From positions 682,001-746,000 of the forward strand of contig CALSFV010000217.1 of NCBI GenBank assembly GCA_943737045.1: a DNA stretch of 64,000 bases, written 5' to 3'. The translations under genes were made by a program, and so were the position numbers. Below, one piece after another: positions 1 through 13,300 of the stretch. The DNA is from Parapristionchus giblindavisi (Eukaryota > Nematoda > Chromadorea > Rhabditida > Diplogasteridae). The notes under the pieces were generated by a model. It saw nothing but the letters and a program-made list of their open reading frames with translations, did not search any database and had not been told where the DNA came from. How positions within the stretch are numbered: the first letter of the stretch is position 1; each line of letters begins with the position of its first letter.

Positions 1-265
1 GAGGCGGATGCCAGGCGGGTTTGGTGGGCTGCATTAGAGAGGGTGTGCGTGCGAGATGGCATCAAATGATTCTCTCTGTCACACTCCGCCGCGTCATCAA
101 ACCCGTCTGAGGTGCTCCGCTCTGACTAATGAACTAGCGTCTCATTATTATGAGATTGTGAAAACACACCAAACAGCGCACCACAGTGATGGCAAAAGTC
201 GCCTCAACATCTCCTTTGCCCCGCTATTCCCATCTCTCTCGCATTTTGAACTAACGTGGTGATAC

Positions 266-1175
266 TATATTGATCTACTTAAAGATTCTATCGATCGAGT
301 TGCCATTCATAGCAATGTTTCTTTAGTTAAGGTAGTCTTAGCGTTAGTTCCCGTGAAACTATATTGTAGTTTATAATAATAATAATATATTTATCGCATC
401 TTGGAGAAGAGAGAAAAGAGAACAATCAAAATGCATATTATGACAAGAAGTTGCGACGATATGGTTGAAATTACTAGATTGCAACTTTTACAGAATTACT
501 AAATACATGAGGAGAGGTCGATGCTACAATAGTTAGATCTATATTGATCTACTTAAAGACTCTATCGATTCAGTTACCATTCACACTTAGCAATGTTCCT
601 TAAGTTAAGGTAGTCTTAGCGTTAGCTCCCGTGATACTATATTGTAGTTTATAATAATAATAATAATATATTTATCGCATCTTGGAGAAGAGAGAAAAGA
701 AGTGAGAAAAGAGAACAATCAAAATACATATTATGACAAGAAGTTGCGACGATATAGTTGCAATTACTGGATTGCAACTTTTACAGAATTACTAAATACA
801 TGAGGAGAGGTCGATGCTACAATAGTTAGATCTATATTGATCTACTTAAAGATTCTATCGATTCAGTTACCATTCACACTTAGCAATGTTCCTTAAGTTA
901 AGGTAGTCTTAGCGTTAGCTCCCGTGATACTATATTGTAGTTTATAATAATAATAATAATATATTTATCGCATCTTGGAGAAGAGAGAAAAGAAGTGAGA
1001 AAAGAGAACAATAAAAATACATAGTATGACAAGAAGTTGAGACGATATAGTTGAAATTACTGGATTGCTACTTTTACAGAATTACTAAATACATGAGGAG
1101 AGGTCGATGCTACAATAGTTAGATCTATATTGATCTACGTAAAGATTCTATCGATTTAGTTACCATTCACACTTA
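266..1175. repeat. 293-bp tandem repeat, three copies plus a partial fourth
   Basis: Units start at 266, 540, 833 and 1126, giving periods of 274, 293 and 293 bp. Each unit opens with TATATTGATCTAC, passes through a (TAA)n run and ends in GGTCGATGCTACAATAGTTAG. The first unit is slightly shorter and more diverged. The fourth is cut at 1175 by a transposon. No coding potential is visible. Confidence 0.9.
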
Positions 1176-1664
1176 CAAGGGAAGTCAGGTTGGGCGGTCC
1201 CGGACTTCGGGATGGGGCATATACCATTCGATAGGTATCCGAAGAAGAAGATTTTTCATGTTGACCATTTTGGTAGAATGCCCCTGGGCGCAGAGTTCTT
1301 TGCATATTTCTCCGTATTTTCGCCCTACAATGAAACACATTCTCTGTAAGATAGCTTGTGCGGGAATCGAAATTTTAAGCAAAAGATACATAGATCATTC
1401 TCTTTAAGTAAAAATAAAAATAAATAAATTCATTTTAACCATTGCTTGTGTTGTTTACCACTCTTATTCACCACTGCTTGCTTTCGATCTCACAGAAATG
1501 TGTTTCATTGTAGGGCGAAAATTCGGAGAAATATGCAAATGACTCTGCGCCCAGGGGCATTCTGCCAAAATGATCAACATGAAAAATCTTCTTTTTTTTG
1601 GATACCTATCGAATGGTATATGTCCCATCCCGAAGTCCGGGACCGCTCAACCTGACTTCCCTTG
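1176..1664. mobile_element. Tc4/Tc5-like palindromic non-autonomous element
   Basis: The ends are inverted repeats of about 170 bp (1176-1345 and 1493-1664) that start CAAGGGAAGTCAGG. The element is flanked by TTA at 1173-1175 and 1665-1667, and the rebuilt empty site is CTTAG. Nematode Tc4 and Tc5 elements are known for TNA duplications, CTNAG targets and termini beginning C(A/T)AGGGAA, so the match is specific. There is no transposase inside. ORFs on both strands here are mirror images created by the palindrome. Confidence 0.8.
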
Positions 1665-1667
1665 TTA

Positions 1668-2325
1668 GCATACATTTTCATACCCTCACAAGGTGCGAAT
1701 CGGCCTCTCTATACGGCTCTTTTTAGCATCTACCCACTATATAAGGGTCCTTTTTAAGCTAAAAGTTACAATTTAACCGAAAAATAAAGAAATCGACTCA
1801 ATTAAGGATATGGTCGGAAATGTTATTTTACATGTGTTATTGCATGAAAACTGTTTTTTTTTTGCATACAAAATGCGATGTTTCTTGAAAATGTTCTCTA
1901 AAGGATAAGAGTTTTATTGCAGATTCGGATTCCTCGTCCTCAAATTGGGGTAACCTGATATATCTTTTAACCCAACTCTGTCCTCCCAATAGTGCTACTG
2001 TCTATCGTCCTGGACAGCGCAATTTTCTCTCAAATCACATTTTTGGCTGTAAATCAGCTCAAACTTATGCTAATGTACTTATTAGCATATTTAAACCCAG
2101 TAACTCGACCAACTTGAAAAAATTGTCTTAGTGGTTCGAATTCTCAACAACGACCATTTTTGAGATATAAATCGAAAACTGAGTCTATGATCTGCTCGAT
2201 TCATTGCGGGCCAGCAATGATTCTGTTCTCTCAAGCAAACGAGAGAGCGAAGGAAAGTGAAGAGAACAAAAGAACGACCGATCACAAAAAGTGGCCAGAT
2301 AGGAATAAAGTAGTCATTGCGGATT
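1668..2325. other. Non-coding stretch
   Basis: No supported gene. A TATA-like string CCACTATATAAGG occurs at about 1734 and recurs near 59631 inside related sequence, so it is probably repeat-derived rather than a promoter. The motif CATTGCGGGCCxGCAATG occurs at about 2196 and 2334 and in similar form near 31880-31925, marking another small inverted-repeat family. Confidence 0.4.
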
Positions 2326-2399
2326 TTACAAAGCATTGCGGGCCCGCAATGCGTGTGCGTTATTGCCAACCCTACTACTGAACCCCCTGTAATATGATG

Positions 2400-2613
2400 A
2401 ACCGATTTGATCAACACATGCGATGGGGGGATCAAAGATCATGACTCCGTAATTATGCCCTGTATTAGTGAGAGACTTGTCACAGGGGCTTACATTTACA
2501 ACTTCATCATATCCTTCAGCATCTCTCGTAAAATAAGCCATCTCTAAGGCGGCAGATGCCGAACTCACGATGGTTATGAACATAATCACACACTGTGCCC
2601 TGAAATCAACCAT
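2400..2613 (-). CDS. Putative secreted-protein exon
   Basis: An open frame read leftward from 2613 begins MVDFRAQCVIMFITIVSSAS, which resembles a signal peptide ending in small residues, followed by an acidic stretch containing two cysteines near positions 43 and 66. A good donor (AAT followed by GTAAGC) lies about 125 nt into the exon and an acceptor (AATACAG) 34 nt later, so it may be spliced. Downstream exons could not be tied in and the product is not recognised. A chance ORF remains possible. Confidence 0.3.
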
Positions 2614-5170
2614 GACGGTTTGAACATAAGAATTTTAGCTTTGCCTTAAAATACGGAACTACACCACAATTTTAGTGGGTCCAATAATTTGGTCGAAGTT
2701 GAGCCTAAAATTTGGCTACAAGACATGCCCCACTTTTTAAGTATATATAAAAATTACCTATTACTGAACTTGAATATTGTTGCATTTCCGACATTCATTT
2801 CAACAATCATAGAATGTACACGAAGTACGAGGAAAAAATATGGTGGAACACAGGAAAACGTCGTTACCAGATATATCGCCTAATAAATAAACATTGTATG
2901 TTCAAAAAATAAACTGTAATTGCAAAAATTTGAGTATTTGAAGAGTTTTTTGTTCAGAATTATAGATTATGGCTGGATAGTTTTATATAACAAGGAATGA
3001 TAAGAAATGGCATGAAGTTATTACCAGTGACATATGTCATTCGAAACAGCATGGAATTCTGGGAATTCTCTTCTGTCTGGAAATCCGTTGAGAAAATTAG
3101 CCAAATTTTTATTTGCTTCGAGAAAATCGATAAAATGTCTTTATCGACTGTCTCGAAATCCATAAATATAGGGCAGATTTCCTCAATAGATTTTCAGTCA
3201 AAATTCCATGCTTGTTCGAATGGTCTATGTCAGTAGTCATAACTCTACGGTAATTTCTACTCTTTCCCCTGTTAGCCCCGGATTATACCCAACTGGCGTA
3301 TACAAAGCATACCAATACTATTCTCTTGTTTATTCCTGAAGTACATAATTGTCCTTCACAGTAGCCTGCGGCATACGGAATGAGAAGATATGGCCGAAAG
3401 ATCACACAATGAGTGAACTCAAATAGAGCTATGATCACCTAAAATTATTTTTTGTGCTGCTAAACTATTTAATACCACACATTTATCATATAAGGAATAA
3501 TCTTAGAATATTTTTCTCAAAAACGATGCAAGTGTTGGGCTAATAATGCTATAAAACGCAGGAAAAAAAACCTGATTTATGAAGTATCCCCATTTGATTC
3601 CTGTATTGTATTGCGCACGCCTTTTGTATAAAGTATAGAATGTCATTGGGTGAACGGAAAGTAGTGAAATGAATGGAAGATACTTTTGAAAACTGTAAAA
3701 CATTTTGGAATTACATTATTATATTTAGTAATTTATTAAATATATCTTTTGGTAAATATCATTATTAGAAAGTGAAGAAAAAACAAATAAAACAATACGT
3801 TTATAATTTCAATAATACATATAGAAAGAAGTACATTTGAGTTTGGAATCTAGTAAATATTTTGTATATATATCGCATCTCACGTCATTGAAATGTCCAA
3901 AGCAAAGTCACGATCCCAGTTGAAATTGTAGCGAATCGTTGAATTATCTTCCATACTTCCGTAGAAGTGATAAAATTTTAGTGTTCTTTAAAATGCTTTC
4001 CAATTAAATCGAAACGGCAAAATGTCGAGTTGGTACGACACACTCAGAGAAGGAAATCACGTGATCATTCTCAATACATGTCTCAATATTATTTACGAGC
4101 AAAATAAGGATACAAAAATAAATTTATAAGCGGCTAGTTGATAAATCGCCAGGGAATACAAAGCGATAAATCATCTAACATAAAAAATACAATTCACATT
4201 GCTCAAAACAACCGGAACGATGGAGATGCAGCAATTTTTTAATAAAAAATGCAAACAAGTGATTATGTAATATATTGAATTTTAAAAGCAATAAGAAATA
4301 CAATAGAAATTTGTTTAAGCATAAATAATAACATAATACAAGGAAATGCCCAATGGCAATTAGGCAGAAATGCTATCAACTAGTAAAAAGAGAATGGACA
4401 GAGGAATAGGGAAAAAGTCAAGGTAAAAAATTAAAGCTATTGACATTTTGCTAACTTTTAGCCAAGAAAAGTTTTTTTTTGATACAGCGGACAAGACGAA
4501 AAGAAAAAAAGAGTTCATATTTTAGCATTCTGATCTACTGTGTTTAGTAACCGAGCGACACGACACGACACGACGAGATCAATTTGTTATTTTTTTTACA
4601 TATCATCTTTCAAATGCGAAAATCCGTGCCTTTCTCACCATAACAAAGCAACAATGTGCGATAGCAATGGAATTCAGATGGGATTACGTTATTTATTTCA
4701 GATCATCCATTATTTTGTCGAAAACACTGTGAGAGATGCGACCTATAGTTCTGCCTGGCCTGTTTCGTCACGAATTTGCCCGTATTCTGGCAAATGTTAG
4801 CCTGTATATTGGTAAATCGATGGTTTTTGGGCTTGCATTTTCCCGAATGTGGGCAAATCGTGTACAGAAGTAGTGAAAGTTGGCAAAAATAAAAAAATGT
4901 GACCACGATTGAGTGCTTTATCAACAGATGAATGTTTACTATTCAAAAGTTACGAAAGGAAATGAAAACAGTGAAAGTTCTCATCAATTCGCAACCTCAC
5001 CCGTCTCTTTCTTTTCGTTTCTTTTCTTTAACTTTTCAACACCACAATATTTAATTCTAATTATTATAGATCTTTCTCTGTTTTATGTTTATTTTTTTCG
5101 TATTTTGTATGCTAATAGTAATAAGTAAAGTTTTTATAGGGTCCCGACTTATCATGGCTTCTCGAGCGAG
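2614..5170. other. AT-rich intergenic DNA
   Basis: No exon chain with compatible splice sites was found on either strand. Short ORFs lack signal peptides, domain motifs or usable splice signals. A short tandem CGACA run lies at about 4557-4575. Confidence 0.45.
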
Positions 5171-5173
5171 GTA

Positions 5174-6531
5174 GTAGCCCACGTATGAGAATATTCAATT
5201 TACCGGTCAACGAGAAAATAATAATATTTCGACATTTTACCGTGACATAATGATAGGACACCCTGATTTCTTCAGAAGTTTCTAATTTTTTCAAACTTCT
5301 GCATAACATCAACGGGTCAACAACAGGTTAGTAATCAATCTTATGGCCCTTCCTCAAGAATGGACCGAAGATGCGATTGGGCATCCTTCTATAGAGGACA
5401 GAAATCACTTGAGGCTCGATATCGCCCCACTACTTTTTGATGACAGCCTTCAACTCGGCAACGGATGCATACTGTTTGGTGTTCTTGTGCACACGACTAA
5501 CCAAGATGCCCCATATGTTCTACATGTGGTTTGCATCGGGGTTGCACGTAGGTCATGGAAGAATTGTGATGTTCTTGACTGCGAACAATGGTTTTGAGGA
5601 GTTATGACAAGCATGGAGGAGCTCTCTTTCTGATAGATCTGGTGGCGGGCACGGCTCTTCATCATGGACGGAACGAGGGCAGTCTGGTGCATCACCTGAT
5701 ACTCCGCATAGTCCATCCTGCTGGAGCGGAAGGAGATGGGCGGCTTGTCGAATTTTAACAACGCGCCCGTGGACATGACTGAACTTCCCCCAGCTGATAT
5801 TACGCGGTTCCTTGAGGAACTCACGTCAGAAGCAGTTATAGCCGTCCGGACTATTGGGGTTAAACTTCTTCTCATCGGTGAATGCAATCAGAAACCGATA
5901 TTTTTAAAATTTAAAAAAAATTATCATCTACCGTTCTGGGGCGGGTTCTTAAAATTCGACAAGCCGCCCATCTCCTTCCGCTCCAGCAGGATGGAATATG
6001 CGGAGTATCAGGTGATGCACCAGACTACCCTCGTTCCGTCCATGATGAAGAGCCGTGCCCGCTACCAGATCTATCAGAAAGAGAGCTCCTCCATGCTTGT
6101 CATAACTCCTCAAAACCATTGTTCGCAGTCAAGAGCATCACAATTCTTCCATGACCTACGTGCAACCCCGATGCAAACCACATGTATGGGGCATCTTGGT
6201 TAGTCGTGTGCACAAGAACACCAAACAGTATGCATCCGTTGCCGAGTTGAAGGCTGTCATCAAAAAGTAGTGGGGCGATATCGAGCCTCAAGTGATTTCT
6301 GTCCTCTATAGAAGGATGCCCAATAGCATCTTCGGTCCATTCTCGAGGAAGGGCCATAAGATTGATTATTAACCTGTTGTTGAACCGTTGATGTTATGCA
6401 GAAGTTTGAAAAAATTAGAAACTTCTGAAAAAATCAGGGTGTCCTATCATTATGTCACGGTAAAATTTCGAAATATTATTATTTTCTCGTTGACCGGTAA
6501 ATCGAATATTCTCATACGTGGGCTACCTTAG
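5174..6531. mobile_element. Palindrome of two inverted Tc1-like transposase remnants
   Basis: Arms of about 580 bp (5174-5760 and about 5955-6531) are near-perfect inverted copies around a 190-bp spacer. Each arm encodes, outward from the centre, broken pieces of the C-terminal half of a Tc1-type transposase. In the left arm (minus strand) one frame gives SSRMDYAEYQVMHQTALVPSM; another gives NPDANHM followed by NIWGILVSRV, and then SVAELKAVIKK, a stop, and WGDIEPQV. These correspond to the NPIENLWG region and the downstream W-x-I-P block of that family. Frameshifts and stops show it is dead. Inside the arms the string CAGGGTGTCCTATCATTATG appears in mirror orientation (near 5240-5261 and 6436-6455), a Tc1/mariner-like terminal sequence; a partial third copy lies near 6610. 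Confidence 0.7.
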
Positions 6532-6539
6532 TTATCCAA

Positions 6540-6860
6540 GGAAGGGATACTAATGGTATATACATCTAACGATATCCATTTACCATTCGGCCGGAATCAC
6601 AAAATTTTAGGGGTGTCCTATCATTATGTCGCGCACTGTATAATTTTCTTTTCCGGAGTTCAGGGAAATCCGGAGTACTTCGACTTCTCAGGTAAAATGC
6701 TGATCAGCAAAAAAACTATTCCTGGTATTAATGAGTGAATTCTAGTTTCAATTATGCTTTATAATCAATTCAGAATTGATGTTTCCTGCCGTGTTCCTCT
6801 TGTTTCATTCAAGTCTTGCGTCGTTTTTGATTGTTCACTCGATTATAGTCATAAGACGTC
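6540..6860. other. Short non-coding spacer with a Tc1-like end
   Basis: It contains one extra copy of the GGGTGTCCTATCATTATGTC terminal string near 6611, suggesting a further decayed element. Nothing else was recognised. Confidence 0.4.
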
Positions 6861-6864
6861 AAAT

Positions 6865-7360
6865 TATACATTACATTTACATTTGAAACACATTTATCAA
6901 GAGTTCGTTAGGTCGAAGGCTCTGTTATGCATAGCGATCCAATTCCTGCTCTTCGCTTCGCTTAGGAAGTTACATCCAACTGTCTTCCGAAAGAGGTCGC
7001 TCCATCTTGTCGGGGGCCTCCCTTTTTTTCTGCTCCGACGGGGGAACCACTCGATCGTCGGATCGGCTCCACTTCGAGCACTCGTCATTGGCGAGCTTAT
7101 GCACCCAGAGCCACTTCCTCTTCAGCGCTGTACGAACGAAATCCTGAACCAGAGTCATGCCCCGCAACCGCTCACAAGAGACATGGTCGAGCACGGTGCA
7201 GCCCACCATCCAACGCTCCATTTTTCTTTGAGCCACGGCAAATCGATTCATTTGTGTTTTATTCAGTGCCCAGCTCTCACAACCATATAATACCGCAGGT
7301 AATATACACCCATTGAATAACCTGCGCTTATGTGCCATTGGGATACCCTTATTATACATA
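6865..7360 (-). pseudogene. LINE reverse-transcriptase C-terminal fragment, frameshifted
   Basis: Read leftward from 7359, the frame includes KRRLFNGCILPAVLYGCESW, then CTVLDHVSCERLRGM and KRKWLWVHKLA, all typical of the region after the reverse-transcriptase core in non-LTR retrotransposons. At about 7000-7050 the frame shifts; the second frame resumes as IEWFPRRSRKKGRPPTRWSD and ends in a stop near 6897. It is about 35-40% like the better preserved copy at 20.2-21.0 kb by eye. A tail TGATAAATGTGTTTCAAATG followed by TAAATGTAATG matches the 3' end of that copy. The 5' end is lost. Confidence 0.75.
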
Positions 7361-7774
7361 ATGGTACATAATGATACATATTTTTATTAGTTTATTGATT
7401 TTAACTTGATACGTAACATGACCAGCAATGTTATCATCCCCAAATATCTATGAAATGGTTCTGTCACGCACTGACGTATAATTCTCTTACAAGTGATATG
7501 TTAGTGATAAGTTGTCTAATTAGAATACCATAGACAGTAGGTAGATCACTCCATACTCTCTCAAGCAGACACAGTAGGTCGCCAGTGCGTTAAATATTAT
7601 ATTGAATTATTCTGAACGCCACCGAAATTAGAAAAAAAACGTAAAAATTATTTGCTTAAGGCAAGAAGAGCATTCTCAGCATCGAAAACAAATAGGATTC
7701 AGAGAAAAATTATCTCAGTTCTCTTTGCACAAGTAACGTCGACCATCATCTTACAATTTTAAACAAATTTTGTT
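7361..7774. other. Non-coding AT-rich DNA
   Basis: Nothing supported on either strand; this is the 3' flank of the membrane-protein gene ending at 7775. Confidence 0.4.
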
Positions 7775-9197
7775 TCAGTTATCCGCGACGGCTTTAGTTC
7801 TTTTAGCCTTGTCAACCGCTTTTTTGTCGATTATGATTAAATCGGATGATTTTCCTCCTTTACTACTATTCATAATCAGATTTCTCTGTACCGTGAGTAC
7901 AGTTAATGTACAGTTAATGTTATGTATATTTTTTGTAAACATGAACAAATCAAGATAAATATTTTTATGGTCCTCAGGAGTGTGATAATACCGATTAGAA
8001 TGTAGTACGTGCATGTTAGCAAATATCCAATATGACTAAAGTTAAAAGATAAGTTAAAAGATAGAAAATAAGTGCTTCAGGAAAATGTCTCATATTATGC
8101 TCAAAATTTACGCATTGATTATGTCGGACATAATTACACAATACGCATATTGGAAACTATATTCATACAAAACATTTAGCCAATATATTTTTTTAGACAA
8201 ATAAAATAAAATTAAGTTCAAACCCATCAACAAACAAATTTTATGAGCAGGCAAAAAAGTGACTTATCGTTGTGGAAATCTATTACTCTAATTCTTCTTT
8301 AAGAAATCAATAAGGGTCGGAAGAGATTCAGCAAATAAAAAGTGATATGTTAAATATTATACATCATAAAATAATTAATAGACGGGATATTCACGTTTCT
8401 TAGATGATAGTTACTACAGCCATATCGCTTAATGACTTTGAAGCACTCGCCACCTTACAATCCTTGCACTGTTTTAGCATCTGACATGTATAATATTACC
8501 AGAGTGCTATTACATACGTTTGCATGCTTTTATGTACATACTGTACTTCACATTTAATGGATTTCTTTGAGCATGTGAGAGAGAAAAAATATGTATCTAG
8601 TATAACGTCGCTTACCCTGATATATGTTTGGAAATGGTCCCTTGTCGTTGAGGTAAAAATATAGTCGGGCACAGTAAAGGCGGCTACGACCACCCATAGA
8701 AGCAAGGGTTGGACATGGCGATCAATCATCTCCTGAACACACTTTTTGTAGAATAATTTGAAATGATTATAGTGAGGAAATAATTGAATACTCTTTTCGT
8801 AATGTATACAATAAAGAGAGTATTCGTCCAATTATCACTATTCGAATTAGATTTCGCAACACATATTATTATACTGTCCATCGTTAGAAATATTCTATTG
8901 TAACCGCCATGGCGAGCGGCGCAGTTGAGTAAACGGATTTTTTTAAATCAAAAACATGAGTTCTCCTTTCACACTTACCCAGTCATTTTCCATCGGATTT
9001 GTGTTGTATAGATACCAATTATATACAATGTAGAATAAATTCACAATAACTCCAGTGCATCCTGCAATTGATTTTGAAACATCAAAAATAAAGTAAACTT
9101 AAATAAGAATAAATTAAATTTAAATATAATATGTACCAAATGTAGCAAACACAAATGGGATAAGATCAAATAAAGCCATTAAAGAATTGATATGACC
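7775..9197 (-). CDS. Multi-pass membrane protein, 3' exons
   Basis: Four exons join with matching phases: 9197-9137, 9061-8979, 8732-8616 and 8035-7775 (stop at 7777-7775), giving 174 codons including the stop. Donors are strong (TGG followed by GTAAGTG; AGG followed by GTAAGC). Two hydrophobic segments are clear: MALFDLIPFVFATFG running on to VIVNLFYIVYNWYLY (probably one or two passes) and PLLLWVVVAAFTVPDYIF. The last exon is long and soluble and ends in a lysine-rich tail (KKAVDKAKRTKAVADN). Upstream, EPLLLYASFYIIVFG near 9300-9345 could be an earlier transmembrane exon, but no clean donor was found. The start is not identified and the family is not recognised; a nematode multi-pass surface or endomembrane protein is the safest reading. 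The last exon boundary is the least certain. Confidence 0.6.
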
Positions 9198-9359
9198 CTA
9201 TGGAGATCCATTTTGATTGAAAGAGAGAATTCGACGTTTCCAATCTAAAATAGATTCTCATATCAAAGAATTGCATTTTTATGGAAATGTGAAAATCTCC
9301 GAAAACAATGATATAAAATGACGCATACAGGAGCAGAGGTTCAATGTAGAACAAGGTTT

Positions 9360-10190
9360 AGTGAAAAACGACAAACTAAGTCGTGGAGAGATGAATCAAT
9401 ATACCTACATAGGTGTTGGCAAGATACCATCGATGTGTAGCGTAAATATTCTTAATATCTGGCTATTGTCGTTTCAAACAATACAAAAATCGAAAATGGG
9501 CAAAAAAATTTAGAAATTGATGCAACAAAATAATAATAAACGAGGGAACATCTCATAGGCCACTCAGTGATGCTCTAACTCTCCCTCTACCTCTCTATTA
9601 GCCTCTGCCTCTCACAGCCTCTCTGCCATCTGACCCATGACCTCTCTAGGTCGTCATCTCCTCTCTTTTGCCTCTCTACATCCTAATCGTTCTCCTAACC
9701 AAGTTGATCTGTATCGTCTTGTGAACTACGTTTACGGGGGCAGAGGTTCAACATCGAATCATATGGAGAACAAAATGACAAAATACACTTTCTATTCCAA
9801 AGTATTCGACTGCATGCAGTTAAATTTATCTGGGTTGAACCAGCCGTGCACATATTTTAATAATTAGTAGTATTTAAAAGTATATGTTATGAACAGTAAT
9901 AGTATAATTTGGAAATGTTCGTAATATCAGCAAGTAGTGTGATTCATGGTGTTTCTCGGATGTTGCACCTTACCCAGCTTATAGATACATAGAGTGGTCA
10001 AGGGCCAGATGGCAACGAGGTTATGAGAGATCTATAGATGGGAGCAGAGAGATAGAGATCTATAGATGGGAGCAGAGAGATAGAGTGAGAGTCAGAGCAA
10101 CGATCTACTGACCATGTTCCCTCGTGCATTAGGTAGGTGCAGCAATATCTGACATTTTTCGATTTCTGTGTTCTTTGAAACGACAATGGT
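9360..10190. other. Non-coding stretch with CT-rich and 30-bp repeats
   Basis: 9577-9680 is a CCTCTCT-rich low-complexity tract. At about 10028-10086 a 30-bp string (TCTATAGATGGGAGCAGAGA) is present twice in tandem. No gene is supported. Confidence 0.5.
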
Positions 10191-10192
10191 CA

Positions 10193-10352
10193 GCGAGGCA
10201 CTAAGTCGGATGAGAACCGATGACTAAGAACCGATGAATAATCACCGACTGGATGATAACCATTTGCATATGAGAGACAAGTGCTAATGAATAGACAAAG
10301 TCCAGTTGGTTATTAGTCATCGGTTCTCATTCGACATTGTGTCGCCAGAGAT
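10193..10352. mobile_element. GGCACTA-family MITE (M2)
   Basis: Inverted ends read GGCACTAAGTCGGATGAGAACCG and, on the other side, a diverged complement ending near TGTGTCGCC. The inner arms pair GATGATAACCATTTGCATAT with a weaker complement. Same family as the copies at 14045 and 42458; the target duplication is not clear here. Confidence 0.6.
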
Positions 10353-13300
10353 GGAAAAAATTCTCCACACACATCGATGGCAACGACTCATGGGACTTGA
10401 AGACAAAGTCTGCCACGATATACATAAACACCTGACGAAGTTTCAGTTTAAGTTCTACTAGGAATATTCATTTTGAAAAGTAGGCAAGCCTGTCAAGAGT
10501 GCCTGAAATTGACGAACACATATAACCAATGGAAAGAACACGGGTGTTAGTTCCGTAACGACAATTGATCAGTGAAAAAAAAAGAAATATTATTTCAGAA
10601 ATCCCTTTCTCTGCCTTACATTTTAATCTGTCCTATTTGTTTCATTAGTGGGTACATGTTTTCATCAGACTTGATATCTTTCTGATAAGGAACCTTATCT
10701 CAACGAACTTTGTCCTCGTACGCGGTCTTTCATTTTAGTTCACTCACAACACCTTTCTGTACGTAGAAAAATAATGCACTGAGACAAATGTCGATAACGA
10801 GATGAAGATTCACAAAATGTGTCCACGATGATTGAAATCTTTGTGTAGGGGCTTGAAGCCAAATTTCTGTTGTATATCTCGAACGCACATAACTATTGCG
10901 ATCTCTATTGCGTACATAAATCTCTATTTCGGTTTTGTATTTGCCTCGCCTGCCTCCGCCATTGCAATAGAGACGACTTTGGCAGAGTGTAAATATCAAA
11001 CGGATTTTTGTCATAAGAACAATTTCACTGCATTATTGCCAAAATCACTCTCGAAATTTAGGGTGTTTAACTATGTTTTATAATACTGCCGATCAAATCG
11101 GCTGATCGTATGTTGTACTCGAGATAACAATTAAACTATATGGCCGCTCTATGATGCTTCGTTAATAGTTAAAAGCGTACTTTGTCCTGTCCCTACGTCA
11201 ACCCAAATATCGGTCCAATCGTGACTGAGCCTCAGTAGTGTAGGCGAATGTTGTCTGCGTCACAAATGGTAACAATTATTAATGATTCACTTTATCTTGG
11301 TTTGAGGACTTTGCACTCCATAGGGAGTGGCTCCCGTGCGGTGCTAAGATCTCGAGTCCAGGAATTTATAGGCTGATGTGATTAGTTGCTATTTACTACC
11401 TTTCTATTTTTAACAGATTCAGACCCAAGATTTCGTGTACAGGAATTTACTTCAGATGATTCATACGTGTGGTCACATATTTCAATTATTTCAGTGAAAA
11501 CTATTAAATTAATACAAACAATACTCAACGTATTCTGACCCCTGTAAAATTCTTTTGATGGACAGACAGACGCGAGAGTACATTCTAATTAAAAGAATGT
11601 AAGTGCAGATAGAGTTCTGTGATGTTTACACAAATATGGCAATAACAAAAGGGTAATAAGCTCTGAAACAACGCAAACATCGGAAATTTCCTCATTGATG
11701 TTGAATAACATTCTACTCATTCACTGTATGGAAGAAGAACTTTTGTAAACTGTCTCTTCATTCCAATACTATTTTCACGTTTCTGTAACACATTAAAATT
11801 CCTAGAACAAGGGATGAGATCCTTTCTAGGAGAATAATCTACGTGTTTTCATTTTATTTCACTATTCTACTTTTCGCTCCAATCATAATAAAGTTACTTT
11901 CTACCTTTGAATTACCTTGGAAGCCTATCACATTATTATCGTCGATTCAACCTTTGCTCTAATCAATGTGATAGTCGTTGCTAATCCACTTTTTACCTTT
12001 ATCATCATGCTTCCCTTTCCATCATCCATCCTTCCAACCCTCGATAACAGCATTACTCTCCACTCTCTCACGTATGTTTAGGGCCCATTACTTGTCGTCG
12101 AAATTATTATCATAGAACATTCCACTGTTTAATGCACCCAGCACGAATTCCATGTGTGCGAATGACAATTTACAATTTCTTTTGTTCGAATTCACGAAAG
12201 TTAATGGTTTCTGTGTTTTTTTTTTATTTCGTTTCTCTAATTTTGAACAAAGCATAATGTTAATTCAAATTTCCCTTTACTCAGTACTATTTGATCTTTT
12301 ACGAATATTCAAAGAATATCGGAGGAAAGCCCATTTTCTGTGAGTGAATTTTCCATGAGTGTAAGATTGGTAGAGATGATTCACTAAGTGGCCTGTTTTC
12401 GGCCAACCCCTCATAACACTCCACTCCAGTGTTCGGGATGCGTAGCAACAAATGTTTTAATTGACTGAGATCGTAATCGGTGGCGAGGGCGAAGTTTTCA
12501 AAGTGGCGCCTATTCAACAAATTTCTGGTCTATCATGGTACTTCCATTGATTCACGTGTGCTGTTGATGATCTTTCGTCTGTATTTCTCCAATGCAATTT
12601 GTTCAGTGGACGTGATGTCATATGCGTATGCTATATAACAAGCATGTTGTCTATACTTTATAAATTCATACTGAATGTTTTCACCATGCGAACCATTGGC
12701 CACCTTTTAAAATCATGTCTTGTTAATGGTCAGCGCGACCGAAGCGGAATTTAATGTGATTGTAACAGGATTGTAAGTATTTCTGATTTAATGACAACCT
12801 TCGAATATAGTTTCCACCTTCAAAGTGCATATATTTTGTCATCATTCGCTTGATTCGCTGGCCTTCATTTTTGCGAGAAATGGCTTATAACAAAATGATC
12901 ATAGTCATTTTCATATTTTTCATTGATATTGATGCCAGCTGATACAACGTCCGGGAATAATATTGCTAGGTACAATACGATACAAAACCATGACCTTTAT
13001 CAAGCACAAAACCATAGGGGGGAGGAATGATTTTCACTAAAGGACTGTCTTTAGTTTTTCCTGATTAGTCTTGCCTGTGAAGCAGTATATTTATCCCTTT
13101 TTGTGCACAAAAGTAGTTTAATAGAACACTTCACAGGTCCAAAGCTCCTTGGATTACATTTTTTTCTGTGTGTGACTTGCCTATCGTCTTTTATTATTAG
13201 GAGGGGAACCTTTGTCTTAGTACATAATACATTAATATTTAATCCGTTTTATGCAAAGTCATCTTTTGTCCTCTCGAAACCATTTTCAACTACTACCAAG

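Noticed and set aside
1734..1746. TATA-box promoter at CCACTATATAAGG
   Set aside because: No gene follows it, and a related sequence with the same string lies at 59.6 kb, so it is likely repeat-derived.
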